A stretch of DNA of 22,960 nucleotides, taken from contig JAACTI010000062.1 of assembly GCA_009993495.1 (NCBI GenBank), forward strand, positions 1-22,960, written 5' to 3'. A program made the translations under genes and the position numbers. Positions 15,467-22,960 of the stretch are shown in pieces. The stretch's first letter is position 1. Every line of letters begins with the position of its first letter. A model generated the notes under the pieces. That model was not told the DNA's origin, searched no databases, and saw nothing but the letters and a program-made list of their open reading frames with translations. The stretch is from Deltaproteobacteria bacterium. Its GTDB lineage: Bacteria > Desulfobacterota > Desulfuromonadia > Desulfuromonadales > Geopsychrobacteraceae.

Positions 15467-16612
15467 ATGAAGAATTTATTTTTCGTGCTTGTTGCCTTTT
15501 TCATCTTTCTGGGAGTCTCGGAGGTTGTATTCAGGATGACGCACCTGTTCAATGCGAGGATCTCCTGTTCCGAGCCGGACCCTGTACTGGGCTGGCGGTT
15601 TACACCCGGGCGAAGCTATTGGTTTTATAAAGAGAATGATCATCCAATAACAGGACGGATCAACCGTTTCGGCTGGCGGGACCGGGAGTGGTCTTTAAGG
15701 CCGCCGGACGGCGTCTACCGCATAGCCGTCCTTGGAGATAGTTATGTGGAATCCTTCCAGGTGGAGACGGATCGGAACTTTCTCACTTTGACGGAAAAGG
15801 AATTCAACAAGGATCAGAACATCCGGTTGGAACTGATGAATTTCGGCCGGTCCGGATTTACTCAAACCGAGGAACTGCTTGTCCTGAAAAAACAGATCAC
15901 TCAATTTTCACCGAATAGGGTCATCCTGTTTTTCCTGCCTGAGAATGATCTTACAGAGATCAGCAGAGAGACCACCTTTGAATTATTGCGTCCCTTTTAC
16001 CATCTCTCCCCCAATGGGGAACTGATGCTCGATACGAGTTTTGTTGATACGCGGGAATTCAGGATCAAACAATGGATTAATTTCTTCACGCATCATTCGG
16101 CGCTGATCACCCTCATTGGAGAAAGGTATAATCTTTTACAGGCACAAGGTCTGATAAGGAAAAAAGAGAAAGAGCATGATCAAAAACGAGGCCAGGCAGA
16201 AAAGATCGAACGCTATTTGAGTCTATGTACCGACAAAGCTGATAGAACCTACCTGGAGAATTATCAGTTGAGTAAAAGATTAATACGGGCCATGGCGGAT
16301 TATTGTAACGAAAGAAACATCCGATTGATGCTGGTCACCATCGATACGCCCGCTTACCTGCCTGAGATGGAAGCAAAAAATAAAGATATGGACGCGTCAT
16401 TTAATGCGAATTTCTTTGAGGATGATTTGAAGAAGTTCGCGGCCTCCATCAACATAGATTATCTCGGCCTGCAAAGAATTTTCAGAGAATCTTATGAAAA
16501 GAAAAAAGTCCATTTGCATTGGGGTCATTGGAATTACCAGGGTCATCAGGTCGTTGGAAAGGCTCTTGCCGATAAATTAAGGTCAATAATAGAAAGAGAG
16601 GCGGTTCGGTGA
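15467..16612 (+). CDS. Membrane-anchored SGNH-hydrolase-like protein
   Basis: A 381-residue protein with an N-terminal membrane segment (about 3-22) and an extracytoplasmic SGNH/GDSL-like domain. Block I is AVLGDSYVES with S92 as the nucleophile. The oxyanion Gly lies in NFGRSGFTQ (G127/G130). Block III is LPENDL with N160. The block V histidine is H354 in HWNYQGHQVVGKAL. The acid of the triad, normally D in DxxH, is H351 here, so the triad is incomplete or uses another acid. Relatives in polysaccharide loci are esterases or O-acetyl-transfer partners. The start is uncertain: ATG 15467 has AAGGGGAAG (15452-15460) upstream, while ATG 15419 adds 16 polar residues but has no close ribosome site. 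Its stop overlaps the next start. Confidence 0.75.
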   Translation: MKNLFFVLVAFFIFLGVSEVVFRMTHLFNARISCSEPDPVLGWRFTPGRSYWFYKENDHPITGRINRFGWRDREWSLRPPDGVYRIAVLGDSYVESFQVETDRNFLTLTEKEFNKDQNIRLELMNFGRSGFTQTEELLVLKKQITQFSPNRVILFFLPENDLTEISRETTFELLRPFYHLSPNGELMLDTSFVDTREFRIKQWINFFTHHSALITLIGERYNLLQAQGLIRKKEKEHDQKRGQAEKIERYLSLCTDKADRTYLENYQLSKRLIRAMADYCNERNIRLMLVTIDTPAYLPEMEAKNKDMDASFNANFFEDDLKKFAASINIDYLGLQRIFRESYEKKKVHLHWGHWNYQGHQVVGKALADKLRSIIEREAVR

Positions 16613-17379
16613 ATGCCTGCATCGTGATTCCCACGTATAATGAAGCGGGAAATATCGAGCGCATTATTGCACAAATTCTCGATCTTCATCCGGAGATTTA
16701 TATCATCGTGGTAGATGACAATTCCCCCGATGGCACGGGGGCGCTTGTTGAAGCCCTGTCCCGCAAAGACCCTCGCGTTCACCTCATTCACCGGCCCCGC
16801 AAGGCCGGTCTCGGCACGGCGTATGTTGAGGGCTTCAAGCTGGCACTGGCAAAGGGCGCAGATCTGATTTTTGAGATGGATGCGGATTTTTCTCACGATC
16901 CGAGATACCTTCAGGATTTTCTGGAGGCATCGGAAAAGGCGGATCTTGTGATCGGGAGCCGCTACATCAACGGGGTTCGTGTCGAAGGATGGAAATTCAG
17001 AAGACTTCTGCTGAGCAAACTGGCCAACATGTATGTTTCGTACATTATGGTCAGACCTGTTTGGGATTTCACGGCCGGGTTCCGATGCTACCGGAGGGAA
17101 GTCCTTGAGGGGATCAATCTCGACGGCATCCGGTCCGACGGCTATGCGTTCCAGATCGAAATGACTTACTTGACATTTAAACATGGCTTTACTGTGCTTG
17201 AAATTCCCATTCTCTTCAAGGAAAGGGAATACGGGACGTCAAAAATATCCAGAAGGGTTGTATGGGAGGCGTTCTGGTTGACGCTGAAGTGCCGTGCCTC
17301 CGTCCTGGAGATCATCAAACATCTTTCATATCTTTTCAGAGATTATCGTGAATTTGTTGAGAAGAATGCAAGATCATAG
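16609..17379 (+). CDS. Polyprenol-phosphate mannosyltransferase-like GT2 (DPM1-type)
   Basis: A 256-residue GT2 glycosyltransferase of the DPM1 type, without membrane segments. The nucleotide-sugar motif is VVDDNSPDGTG (34-44). The metal motif is EMDADFSHDP (D91-A-D93), followed by VIGSRYINGV and by DFTAGFRCYRREVLEGI. A terminal KEREYGTSKI completes the family pattern. DPM1-type enzymes move mannose or a related sugar from a GDP- or UDP-sugar to polyprenyl phosphate at the cytoplasmic face, giving the donor for GT-C enzymes such as the neighbour at 17394. The start is GTG 16609, sharing bases with the preceding TGA (16610-16612), with a purine-rich AGAAAGAGAGG upstream. Sugar identity is not determined. 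The enzyme seems intact. Confidence 0.92.
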   Translation: MNACIVIPTYNEAGNIERIIAQILDLHPEIYIIVVDDNSPDGTGALVEALSRKDPRVHLIHRPRKAGLGTAYVEGFKLALAKGADLIFEMDADFSHDPRYLQDFLEASEKADLVIGSRYINGVRVEGWKFRRLLLSKLANMYVSYIMVRPVWDFTAGFRCYRREVLEGINLDGIRSDGYAFQIEMTYLTFKHGFTVLEIPILFKEREYGTSKISRRVVWEAFWLTLKCRASVLEIIKHLSYLFRDYREFVEKNARS

Positions 17380-17393
17380 GTGCGAACGTTAAG

Positions 17394-19091
17394 ATGAAAC
17401 TACGAAAAGATTTCCAGGAAAACCGATCCCCGTATTATCTGAGTTTCGTGATTGCGGTGACAATTATTATTTTGGTCAAAGACATTCACCGCGGAGAGTT
17501 CTGGTTTTCGGACGCGCCCCGGCACGCGATGGACGGTGTTTTCATATTGGATTTCATCAGGGACTTTCCCATCCTCCATTTTGTGGACTACATAGCCCAG
17601 TATTATACAAAATACCCGGCATTGAGCATCGGTTACTACCCGCCGCTCTTTGCCCTTGTGGAGGCGGGATTTTTTGCCTTATTCGGCGTCTCTGTGGTCA
17701 GCGCAAGGCTCACGGTCCTCTTCTTCGCTTTGATCGCCGTAACGTTCTGGTTCAAGCTCATCAGGCAAATCTTCAATGAAAAAATCGCTCTTTACTCCAG
17801 CATTCTGTTTATCACAACGCCCTTCATCGTGAAGTGGGCAAAAAGCGCCATGCTGGAAATGCCGTCTCTCGCGATGATCATCCTTTCCGTCTATCTTTTT
17901 TATAACTTTATTGAACGCGACAAGCCGAGATATGGTTTCTATACGGTTCTCTCGGTCTCTGCATCCGTCTACACCAAGCAGACATCCATTTTCATCCTTC
18001 TCACATTTTTCCTCTATTTCATTTTGACGAAGAATTATAAAAGGATGATGAGCAAGGATGTGATTCTTCTCAGTCTCAGTCTGTTCCTCCTCATTTCTCC
18101 TTTGGTATTCCTGACATTGCGATACGGTCAAATGAATATCGCCCAATCCATCGGAGGCATCTCCGCTCAGTCCCGTCTGCTCTTTTTAAAACCATGGCTT
18201 TTTTACCCGAGGGCCCTGTCCGAGGCGTTTACCATCCCCACGATGATGCTTTGCCTTCTTTCAATTTTTCTTATTTTTATAAGAAAAGACTATAAGGCGG
18301 CGGTTCTTTTCATTGCCTGGATTTTCGGGTTTTACCTTACGTTCAGTTATCTTAGAGTCAAGGATTCAAGGTATATCTATTTCTGGCTCCCTCCCTACGC
18401 CCTTTTTGCAGCGCTCATACTCAATGAAATTTCCTGGAAGATAAAGAAAATACCTGTTGCGCCCTTGTTACTCATGATGTTGTGCGTCTATCAATTCGTC
18501 TTGGCCATTCAGACCAGGATCCCCCTGGTTCAAGGTTATGAAGAAGCGGCCCGATATATCGTGGACAAGGGTGAACCAAGGGTTTTCTTCCAAGGGAGCG
18601 GATTAGGAAACGGCAATTTTGTTTTCTACATCAGGAAATTGGACAAGGAAAGAAGAATGATTATCTTCCGCGGGGACAAGCTCCTTGCTTCGTCTTCCGT
18701 GTTTTCAAAGTATCTGCTGGTCGAGTACGCGAAAAACATGGATGATACCTATAAACTCTTAGAGGCGTACGGGACCAGGTATTTTGTGATCGAAGAGGAA
18801 TCGGACTTTAATATCAATGCCTATAAGATGCTGAGGCAGGCGTTGGAATCCGATCATTTTACACTGGAGAAAAAAATAAAGTTATATAATGAAGACAGTG
18901 CGAACAAGAATAAAATGATTTTGATCTACAGGATGAATGGAGATATTCCAGAGACGCGTGAAGACATTCATATCAGATTGCCCATCATCGGCTCGGAAAT
19001 ACGGGTCCCTTTAAAGACCTTGCCGAATTTTTACACGCCTGCTGATGATAAGATCAGCATACTTAGGGAATCTTTCAGGAAGAATAAATAA
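17394..19091 (+). CDS. GT39/ArnT-like GT-C membrane glycosyltransferase
   Basis: A 565-residue polytopic protein. The first membrane segment (about 14-29) leads into an outer loop FWFSDAPRHAMDGVF, with D40 and D47 as candidate catalytic acids, then IGYYPPLFALVEAGFFALFG. This is the typical PMT_2/GT39 opening, in which YPP follows the catalytic loop. About ten more hydrophobic segments reach residue ~370. A soluble, extracytoplasmic C-terminal region (about 375-565) follows. It likely transfers a sugar from the lipid-linked donor made by the DPM1-like or GtrB-like enzymes to a glycan or lipid. Only 14 bases separate it from the DPM1-like gene, a close functional pairing. Ribosome site weak (TAGGTG 11 bases upstream). 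Confidence 0.85.
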   Translation: MKLRKDFQENRSPYYLSFVIAVTIIILVKDIHRGEFWFSDAPRHAMDGVFILDFIRDFPILHFVDYIAQYYTKYPALSIGYYPPLFALVEAGFFALFGVSVVSARLTVLFFALIAVTFWFKLIRQIFNEKIALYSSILFITTPFIVKWAKSAMLEMPSLAMIILSVYLFYNFIERDKPRYGFYTVLSVSASVYTKQTSIFILLTFFLYFILTKNYKRMMSKDVILLSLSLFLLISPLVFLTLRYGQMNIAQSIGGISAQSRLLFLKPWLFYPRALSEAFTIPTMMLCLLSIFLIFIRKDYKAAVLFIAWIFGFYLTFSYLRVKDSRYIYFWLPPYALFAALILNEISWKIKKIPVAPLLLMMLCVYQFVLAIQTRIPLVQGYEEAARYIVDKGEPRVFFQGSGLGNGNFVFYIRKLDKERRMIIFRGDKLLASSSVFSKYLLVEYAKNMDDTYKLLEAYGTRYFVIEEESDFNINAYKMLRQALESDHFTLEKKIKLYNEDSANKNKMILIYRMNGDIPETREDIHIRLPIIGSEIRVPLKTLPNFYTPADDKISILRESFRKNK

Positions 19092-19169
19092 GGCTTATTC
19101 AGAGCCAAAGGGGATCTAAAGAGTGAAGGGTGTTCGTATCAAAATATTTTTCTGGGAAAGGCGGCCGTG

Positions 19170-20111
19170 ATGGATCTGTCCGTTATCGTTCCTTTATATA
19201 ACGAAAAAGAAAACGTGGACGAACTTTATCGGAGAATAAAGAGAGAGCTTCAGAAACTCTCTCTGACCTATGAGGTCATCTTCGTGGATGACGGCTCAAC
19301 CGACGGCACCACGGAAGCCATAAAAGAAATCAAGAAGGCCGCTCCTGAGCTCAAAGTGATCATCTTCAACAGGAACTACGGGCAAAGCGAAGCCATGGCT
19401 GCCGGCTTTGAAGCAGCCCGGGGGGAGGTTCTCGTGACCATGGATGGGGATCTGCAAAATGACCCCGCAGATATCATTCGTATCCTCATGGCGGTCCGGT
19501 CCGGGTACCACGTTGTCTGCGGTTGGCGGCAGATAAGAAAGGATAACCTTTTCCTGCGGAGAATACCCTCGGCGCTGGCCAACGCCCTGATCGCTTATGT
19601 GACCAAGGTGAAGATCCGGGATCTTGGGTGCTCGCTGAAGGGATACAGGCGGGATATTATAAAACATATCCATCTGTACTCTGAGATGCACAGGTTTATT
19701 CCCATTGTTGCCGCGTCCATCGGGTCACGTATTACAGAAGTCCCTGTATCACACAAGCCCCGTGTCGCCGGGAAGAGCAAATACGGACTCTCAAGGACAT
19801 GGAAGGTGCTGCTTGATCTTATCAAGATCAAATTACTTGTGGATTTTTCCTCCAAGCCGATGACCTTGTTTGGGCTGTCCAGCATTCCCTTCTGGTTTTT
19901 AGGCACGACCTTCCTGGGATTTTATTATTATGATTTCTTGAATCCATCGCTGGTTCCGGATCACGCCATCGTCACTCTGGGGTCCGGCATCCTTTTCATT
20001 TTCCTGGCTTTCAGCCTCGTGTCATTCGGTTACCTCATGGAGTTGGTTATTAAAACCGGAGACTATAAGCAGAACAAGATATTAGGAGACGTATCATGGA
20101 TACAGAAGTGA
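19170..20111 (+). CDS. GtrB-like polyprenyl-phosphate GT2 glycosyltransferase
   Basis: A 313-residue membrane-bound GT2 enzyme. An intact catalytic domain carries VDDGSTDGT (39-47), NYGQSEAMAAGFEAARGE, the metal motif MDGDLQNDP (D92-G-D94), then DLGCSLKGYRRDI and HRFIPIVAAS. Two membrane segments follow at about 236-259 and 270-294. This is the GtrB/ArnC/DPM-like arrangement that loads a sugar onto undecaprenyl phosphate. I chose ATG 19170; an in-frame GTG sits immediately before it (19167). GGGAAAGGCGG (19154-19164) serves as ribosome site. The 78-base gap upstream holds no clear promoter. The next gene, its degenerate paralogue, starts inside this one (16-base overlap). Confidence 0.92.
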   Translation: MDLSVIVPLYNEKENVDELYRRIKRELQKLSLTYEVIFVDDGSTDGTTEAIKEIKKAAPELKVIIFNRNYGQSEAMAAGFEAARGEVLVTMDGDLQNDPADIIRILMAVRSGYHVVCGWRQIRKDNLFLRRIPSALANALIAYVTKVKIRDLGCSLKGYRRDIIKHIHLYSEMHRFIPIVAASIGSRITEVPVSHKPRVAGKSKYGLSRTWKVLLDLIKIKLLVDFSSKPMTLFGLSSIPFWFLGTTFLGFYYYDFLNPSLVPDHAIVTLGSGILFIFLAFSLVSFGYLMELVIKTGDYKQNKILGDVSWIQK

Positions 20112-21085
20112 AAATCGCTGTGGGATCTGAAGGGATCGTGAAGCAGGATACTGAAATATCGGTGATCGTTCCAGTCGTTGAAAGAAGCGATAACCTTGAG
20201 AGGCTCTTTCTCCTGTATTATGAGGAACTATCAAAGATAAAAAAAAGTTTTGAGTTTATATTTATTATTGATGCCCGCATGAAAAATGCCTATGACGAGA
20301 TCAGACAACTTTCCCGTAAGAACCCAAACATACAGTTAATAATATTCCCCAGAACCTTCGGTGAATCGAATGCGCTTTCCGTAGGTTTTCAGAATGCCAA
20401 AGGTCGGTATGTTTTCACTCTTTCTTCCTATTTGCAGGTTGAACCGGAGGAGACAAAAAGGCTCTACGATGCATTAAACAACAACGAATGTGACATGGTG
20501 ATATGCCGGAGATCGAGAGAGAACGACGCGTTCTTTAACAGGGTTCAGACCTTCCTGTTCCATAAAATTCTGAGGTTTTTTACGGGAACAAAATTCGGGG
20601 ATATCTCCTGCGGCTTAAGGGCGATGAGGCGAGAGGTAGCTGAAGCCTTTGATGTGTACGGAGACCTTCACCGATTTATCCCGATTCTGGCGGAGCACCA
20701 AGGCCTTCGGGTCAAAGAGTTAGTCGTCAAGCAAAGGAAGGAGGACACATGCTTAAGGGTCTATAAGATATCTACATACCTGTACAGGCTGATTGATATT
20801 GTCACTCTTTTCTTCCTTCTACGTTTTACATACAGACCCATGAGATTCTTCGGGCTCATCGGTTCCATTCTCATCCTTTTTGGCGGCGCCATCAATGCCT
20901 TTCTCATATACAACCGCCTTTTTACACAAGGCTTTGCACTTCGAGACAAGCCTTCACTCTTCCTGGCCTCCCTTCTTATCGTCATCGGGATCCAGATCTT
21001 TGCGATCGGCTTTATAGGAGAGATTATCATTTATACCCACAGCAAAAAAGGGAAACACTTTAACGTGAAAGAGATGATAGAGTAA
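20096..21085 (+). CDS. Degenerate GtrB-like GT2 paralogue, probable pseudoenzyme
   Basis: A 329-residue protein with the same layout as its upstream neighbour: GT2 domain, then two membrane segments (about 259-280 and 293-316). Shared landmarks include ISCGLRAMRRE (compare LGCSLKGYRRD), HRFIPILAEHQG (compare HRFIPIVAASIG) and YRPMRFFGL (compare SKPMTLFGL). The catalytic motifs are lost. VDDGSTD reads IIDARMK (57-63), and DGDLQ reads SSYLQ (110-114), so both Asp of the DxD are gone. The frame is uninterrupted and has a good ribosome site (TAGGAG, 20083-20088), so it is expressed rather than decayed. It may be a regulatory or structural partner of the active paralogue in a hetero-oligomer, or may bind a different ligand. 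This is inferred from sequence only. Confidence 0.85.
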   Translation: MDTEVKIAVGSEGIVKQDTEISVIVPVVERSDNLERLFLLYYEELSKIKKSFEFIFIIDARMKNAYDEIRQLSRKNPNIQLIIFPRTFGESNALSVGFQNAKGRYVFTLSSYLQVEPEETKRLYDALNNNECDMVICRRSRENDAFFNRVQTFLFHKILRFFTGTKFGDISCGLRAMRREVAEAFDVYGDLHRFIPILAEHQGLRVKELVVKQRKEDTCLRVYKISTYLYRLIDIVTLFFLLRFTYRPMRFFGLIGSILILFGGAINAFLIYNRLFTQGFALRDKPSLFLASLLIVIGIQIFAIGFIGEIIIYTHSKKGKHFNVKEMIE

Positions 21086-21087
21086 AC

Positions 21088-22254
21088 ATGAAGATCTTGA
21101 TGATTGTGCCTCAGCCTTTTTTTACTCCTCGGGGAACACCCCTGAGTGTATACTACCGGGCAAAAGCTCTTTCGGATTTAGGTCATGAGATAGATCTGCT
21201 GACTTATCCGATCGGTGAGGATGTTGACATAGAGCGGGTGAACATTATCAGGAGTCCACGGCTTCCTTTTGTTTACGACATCAGAATCGGCCCGTCGATC
21301 GTGAAACTAATGTTGGATATTCCTCTCTTTTTGAAAGCGCTGCTTCTGCTTCATAGAAACAAGTATGAAATTGTTCATGCACACGAAGAGGCCGTCTTTT
21401 TTTGTCTGCTATTAAATCGAATTTTCGGCACCAGGTACATCTATGATATGCATTCAAGCCTTCCGCAACAGTTGGAAAATTTCAATTTTGCGAAACTTAA
21501 ACCGCTCATCAGTATTTTTGAATATCTGGAAAGGCTTTCCATCGCCAGAGCGAGCGCCATCATTACGATCTGCAAGGAACTCGAACTGCAGGTAGAGAAA
21601 TTTGGGTTTGCCGGCAAGAATGAGCTGATTCAAAACACATTGTTCTCCCCGATTGCATTCAAAAACAGCCCTTACAATGCAAATCTAAAGAATCTTATCA
21701 ATACGGCCGGGAAAAAGGTTGTTTTATATGCGGGTACCTTCGAGCCCTACCAGGGTTTGGAGATGTATTTGGAAAGCATTGGAATCGTATTAAGAGAAAG
21801 GAAAGATCTCGTCTTTATCTTTTTAGGGGGGACTTCAGAACAGGTCCTTGAAATGCGCAGGAAGGCGGAAGAACTCGGGATCTCTGACCATGTTCTGTTT
21901 ACGGGCCGACTTGACGTAAACCCTGTAAGGGAATTTATTAAAGAGGCTGACGTGCTGGTATCTCCCAGGCTGAAGGGAACGAACACCCCGCTTAAAATTT
22001 ACGAGTACATGGCGAGCCGTGTGCCGATTGTCGCCACGAGCCTCAGGACCCATACCCAGGAGCTTGACGGGGAATGTGCCTTCTTGCGAGATCCTAATCC
22101 GCATGATTTTGCCGGAGGTATTCTTGAATGTCTCGAAAACGAAGAAGAAGCCAGAAGGCGAGCAACGAACGCCTATGAATGTTATAGTAATAAATATGGT
22201 GAAGAAATATATAAGCAGAGGCTGGAGAGGGTCATCGGAAGGGTTAAAACATAA
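21088..22254 (+). CDS. GT4 family glycosyltransferase
   Basis: A 388-residue cytoplasmic GT-B enzyme. The N-terminal domain opens with KILMIVPQPFFTPRGTPLSV (2-21), the glycine-rich acceptor-side loop, and has DMHSSLPQQL (120-129). The C-terminal donor domain shows VVLYAGTFEPYQGLE, FIFLGG, and VSPRLKGTNTPLKIYEYMAS (291-310), with E306 in the position of the second Glu of the EX7E-type donor-binding motif. Retaining transfer from a nucleotide sugar to a lipid-linked or glycan acceptor is expected. It starts two bases after the preceding stop, so it belongs to the same operon. The sugar cannot be told. Confidence 0.92.
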   Translation: MKILMIVPQPFFTPRGTPLSVYYRAKALSDLGHEIDLLTYPIGEDVDIERVNIIRSPRLPFVYDIRIGPSIVKLMLDIPLFLKALLLLHRNKYEIVHAHEEAVFFCLLLNRIFGTRYIYDMHSSLPQQLENFNFAKLKPLISIFEYLERLSIARASAIITICKELELQVEKFGFAGKNELIQNTLFSPIAFKNSPYNANLKNLINTAGKKVVLYAGTFEPYQGLEMYLESIGIVLRERKDLVFIFLGGTSEQVLEMRRKAEELGISDHVLFTGRLDVNPVREFIKEADVLVSPRLKGTNTPLKIYEYMASRVPIVATSLRTHTQELDGECAFLRDPNPHDFAGGILECLENEEEARRRATNAYECYSNKYGEEIYKQRLERVIGRVKT

Positions 22255-22266
22255 AGCCTTTCCCAT

Positions 22267-22298
22267 GGGCGCGTGAAATGTCAACCTGGATCGCGTCC
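22267..22298 (+). other. Possible stem-loop between the GT4 gene and the last gene
   Basis: GGGCGCG at 22267-22273 can pair with CGCGTCC at 22292-22298 (one G-T pair, 18-base loop). The self-complementary CCCATGGG (22262-22269) overlaps it. A short T-run (22310-22314) lies 11 bases beyond the stem, too far for a standard intrinsic terminator. Confidence 0.2.
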
Positions 22299-22316
22299 CG
22301 TTGAAACAGTTTTTAA

Positions 22317-22960
22317 ATGATATTAGTCGATGCCCACGTTCATTTCTATGATTGCTTTGACCTGACGGTCTTTCTTGATTCCGCGCTCTCGAATTTCCAG
22401 ACCGCAGCAGAGAAACTTGGATGTCATAGCAAGTTCATGGCCGTTTTGTTCTTCACGGAAGGCAAAAGGGAAAACGGCTTTCAACGCATCGCTCGTCTGG
22501 TTGAAGGCGGGCAGAGGCAAAAGAGAGATCCAGTTCGGAGCTGGACCTTCCATCGGACAAAAGAAAACATTTCGATTTTAGGAAGGCATAACGGCAAACA
22601 AGGTATTTTCCTGATAGCGGGGCGTCAGATCGTGACAGCCGAAAACCTCGAAGTTTTGGCCTTGGGCGCCGAAGACGGCTTGAAATCGGGGGAACCCCTT
22701 GCCGAGACGCTTCAAACCGTCAAGGAGGCCGGCGCGATCCCGGTCATTCCATGGGGTGCGGGCAAATGGCTCGGACGTCGCGGGCGGATATTGAGAAAGA
22801 TCCTGGAAGAAAATGGCGACCCCTGCCTGTTCCTGGGGGATAATGGCGGGCGTCCGAGATTCTGGCGCCATCCCTCTCATTTTATCCTGGCGGAGAAAAA
22901 GGGGATACGAGTCTTGCCGGGAAGCGATCCATTGCCTTTTGAAACCGAATGCCTTCGGCC
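22317..22960 (+). CDS. Partial metal-dependent hydrolase-like protein (DAHVH motif), cut by the window end
   Basis: An open frame starts at ATG 22317 and runs without a stop to the window edge (214 complete codons). An in-frame TGA at 22302-22304 rules out an earlier start. The first residues are MILVDAHVHFYDCFD. DxHxH near the N-terminus (D5, H7, H9) is the first metal motif of amidohydrolase and PHP-type phosphoesterases. Further on are GRQIVTAENLEVLALGAE and VIPWGAGKW, compatible with the beta-strand/active-site loop pattern of PHP-like barrels, and LPGSDPLPFE near the edge. The exact family is not recognised. No good Shine-Dalgarno is seen. The gap to the GT4 gene is 62 bases, same strand. 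Confidence 0.7.
   Translation, partial: MILVDAHVHFYDCFDLTVFLDSALSNFQTAAEKLGCHSKFMAVLFFTEGKRENGFQRIARLVEGGQRQKRDPVRSWTFHRTKENISILGRHNGKQGIFLIAGRQIVTAENLEVLALGAEDGLKSGEPLAETLQTVKEAGAIPVIPWGAGKWLGRRGRILRKILEENGDPCLFLGDNGGRPRFWRHPSHFILAEKKGIRVLPGSDPLPFETECLR

Noticed and set aside
17679..18146. 155-codon minus-strand frame
   Set aside because: It is entirely within the GT-C gene at 17394-19091. Its highly charged, low-complexity translation is the antisense of hydrophobic codons.

Overview
All supported genes in this window lie on the + strand. They form a nearly gap-free surface-polysaccharide / lipid-linked-glycan gene cluster from a Gram-negative-like bacterium. Moderate GC, deltaproteobacterial or Nitrospira-like gene content (B12-type radical SAM protein, GT-C membrane glycosyltransferases, flippase-like protein) and an environmental-genome flavour fit a Desulfobacterota-like organism. 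No rRNA or taxonomic marker is present, so this is an inference and the species is not identifiable.

Layout. 1-311: the 3' remnant of a sulfatase-family gene whose 5' part is missing; it is preceded by two copies of a 19-bp direct repeat. 338-4160: a small YIDP-type membrane protein, a B12-binding-type radical SAM enzyme, and a membrane-anchored sulfatase/phosphotransferase-like protein with Thr in the usual nucleophile position. 4294-10051: two polytopic GT-C-like glycosyltransferases, an FAD-dependent oxidoreductase of the UDP-galactopyranose-mutase/protoporphyrinogen-oxidase-like type, and a flippase-like (LPG-synthase TM / UPF0104) protein. 10086-15227: a tightly coupled four-gene module: DUF4956 membrane protein, membrane-anchored CotH-kinase domain fused to a beta-helix, secreted membrane-anchored metallophosphoesterase-like protein with degraded metal motifs, and a VTC-type polyphosphate polymerase. 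15467-22254: SGNH-hydrolase-like protein, DPM1-like GT2, another GT-C enzyme, a GtrB-like GT2, its catalytically degenerate paralogue, and a GT4 glycosyltransferase. 22317-end: the start of a protein with a DAHVH metal-binding motif, cut by the window edge.

How it may work together (inference). The GT2 enzymes would charge polyprenyl phosphate with sugars. The GT-C enzymes would use those lipid-linked sugars on the outer face of the inner membrane. The flippase-like and FAD proteins would supply or move precursors, and the SGNH and sulfatase-like proteins would decorate the product. The most unusual part is the embedded VTC/DUF4956/CotH/phosphoesterase module. It suggests cytoplasmic polyphosphate synthesis linked to a membrane component and to an extracytoplasmic kinase-like protein, i.e. 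a candidate phosphate-transfer or surface-phosphorylation system.

No tRNA, rRNA, CRISPR array, intact insertion sequence or convincing rho-independent terminator was found. Long minus-strand open frames are shadows of the + strand genes.
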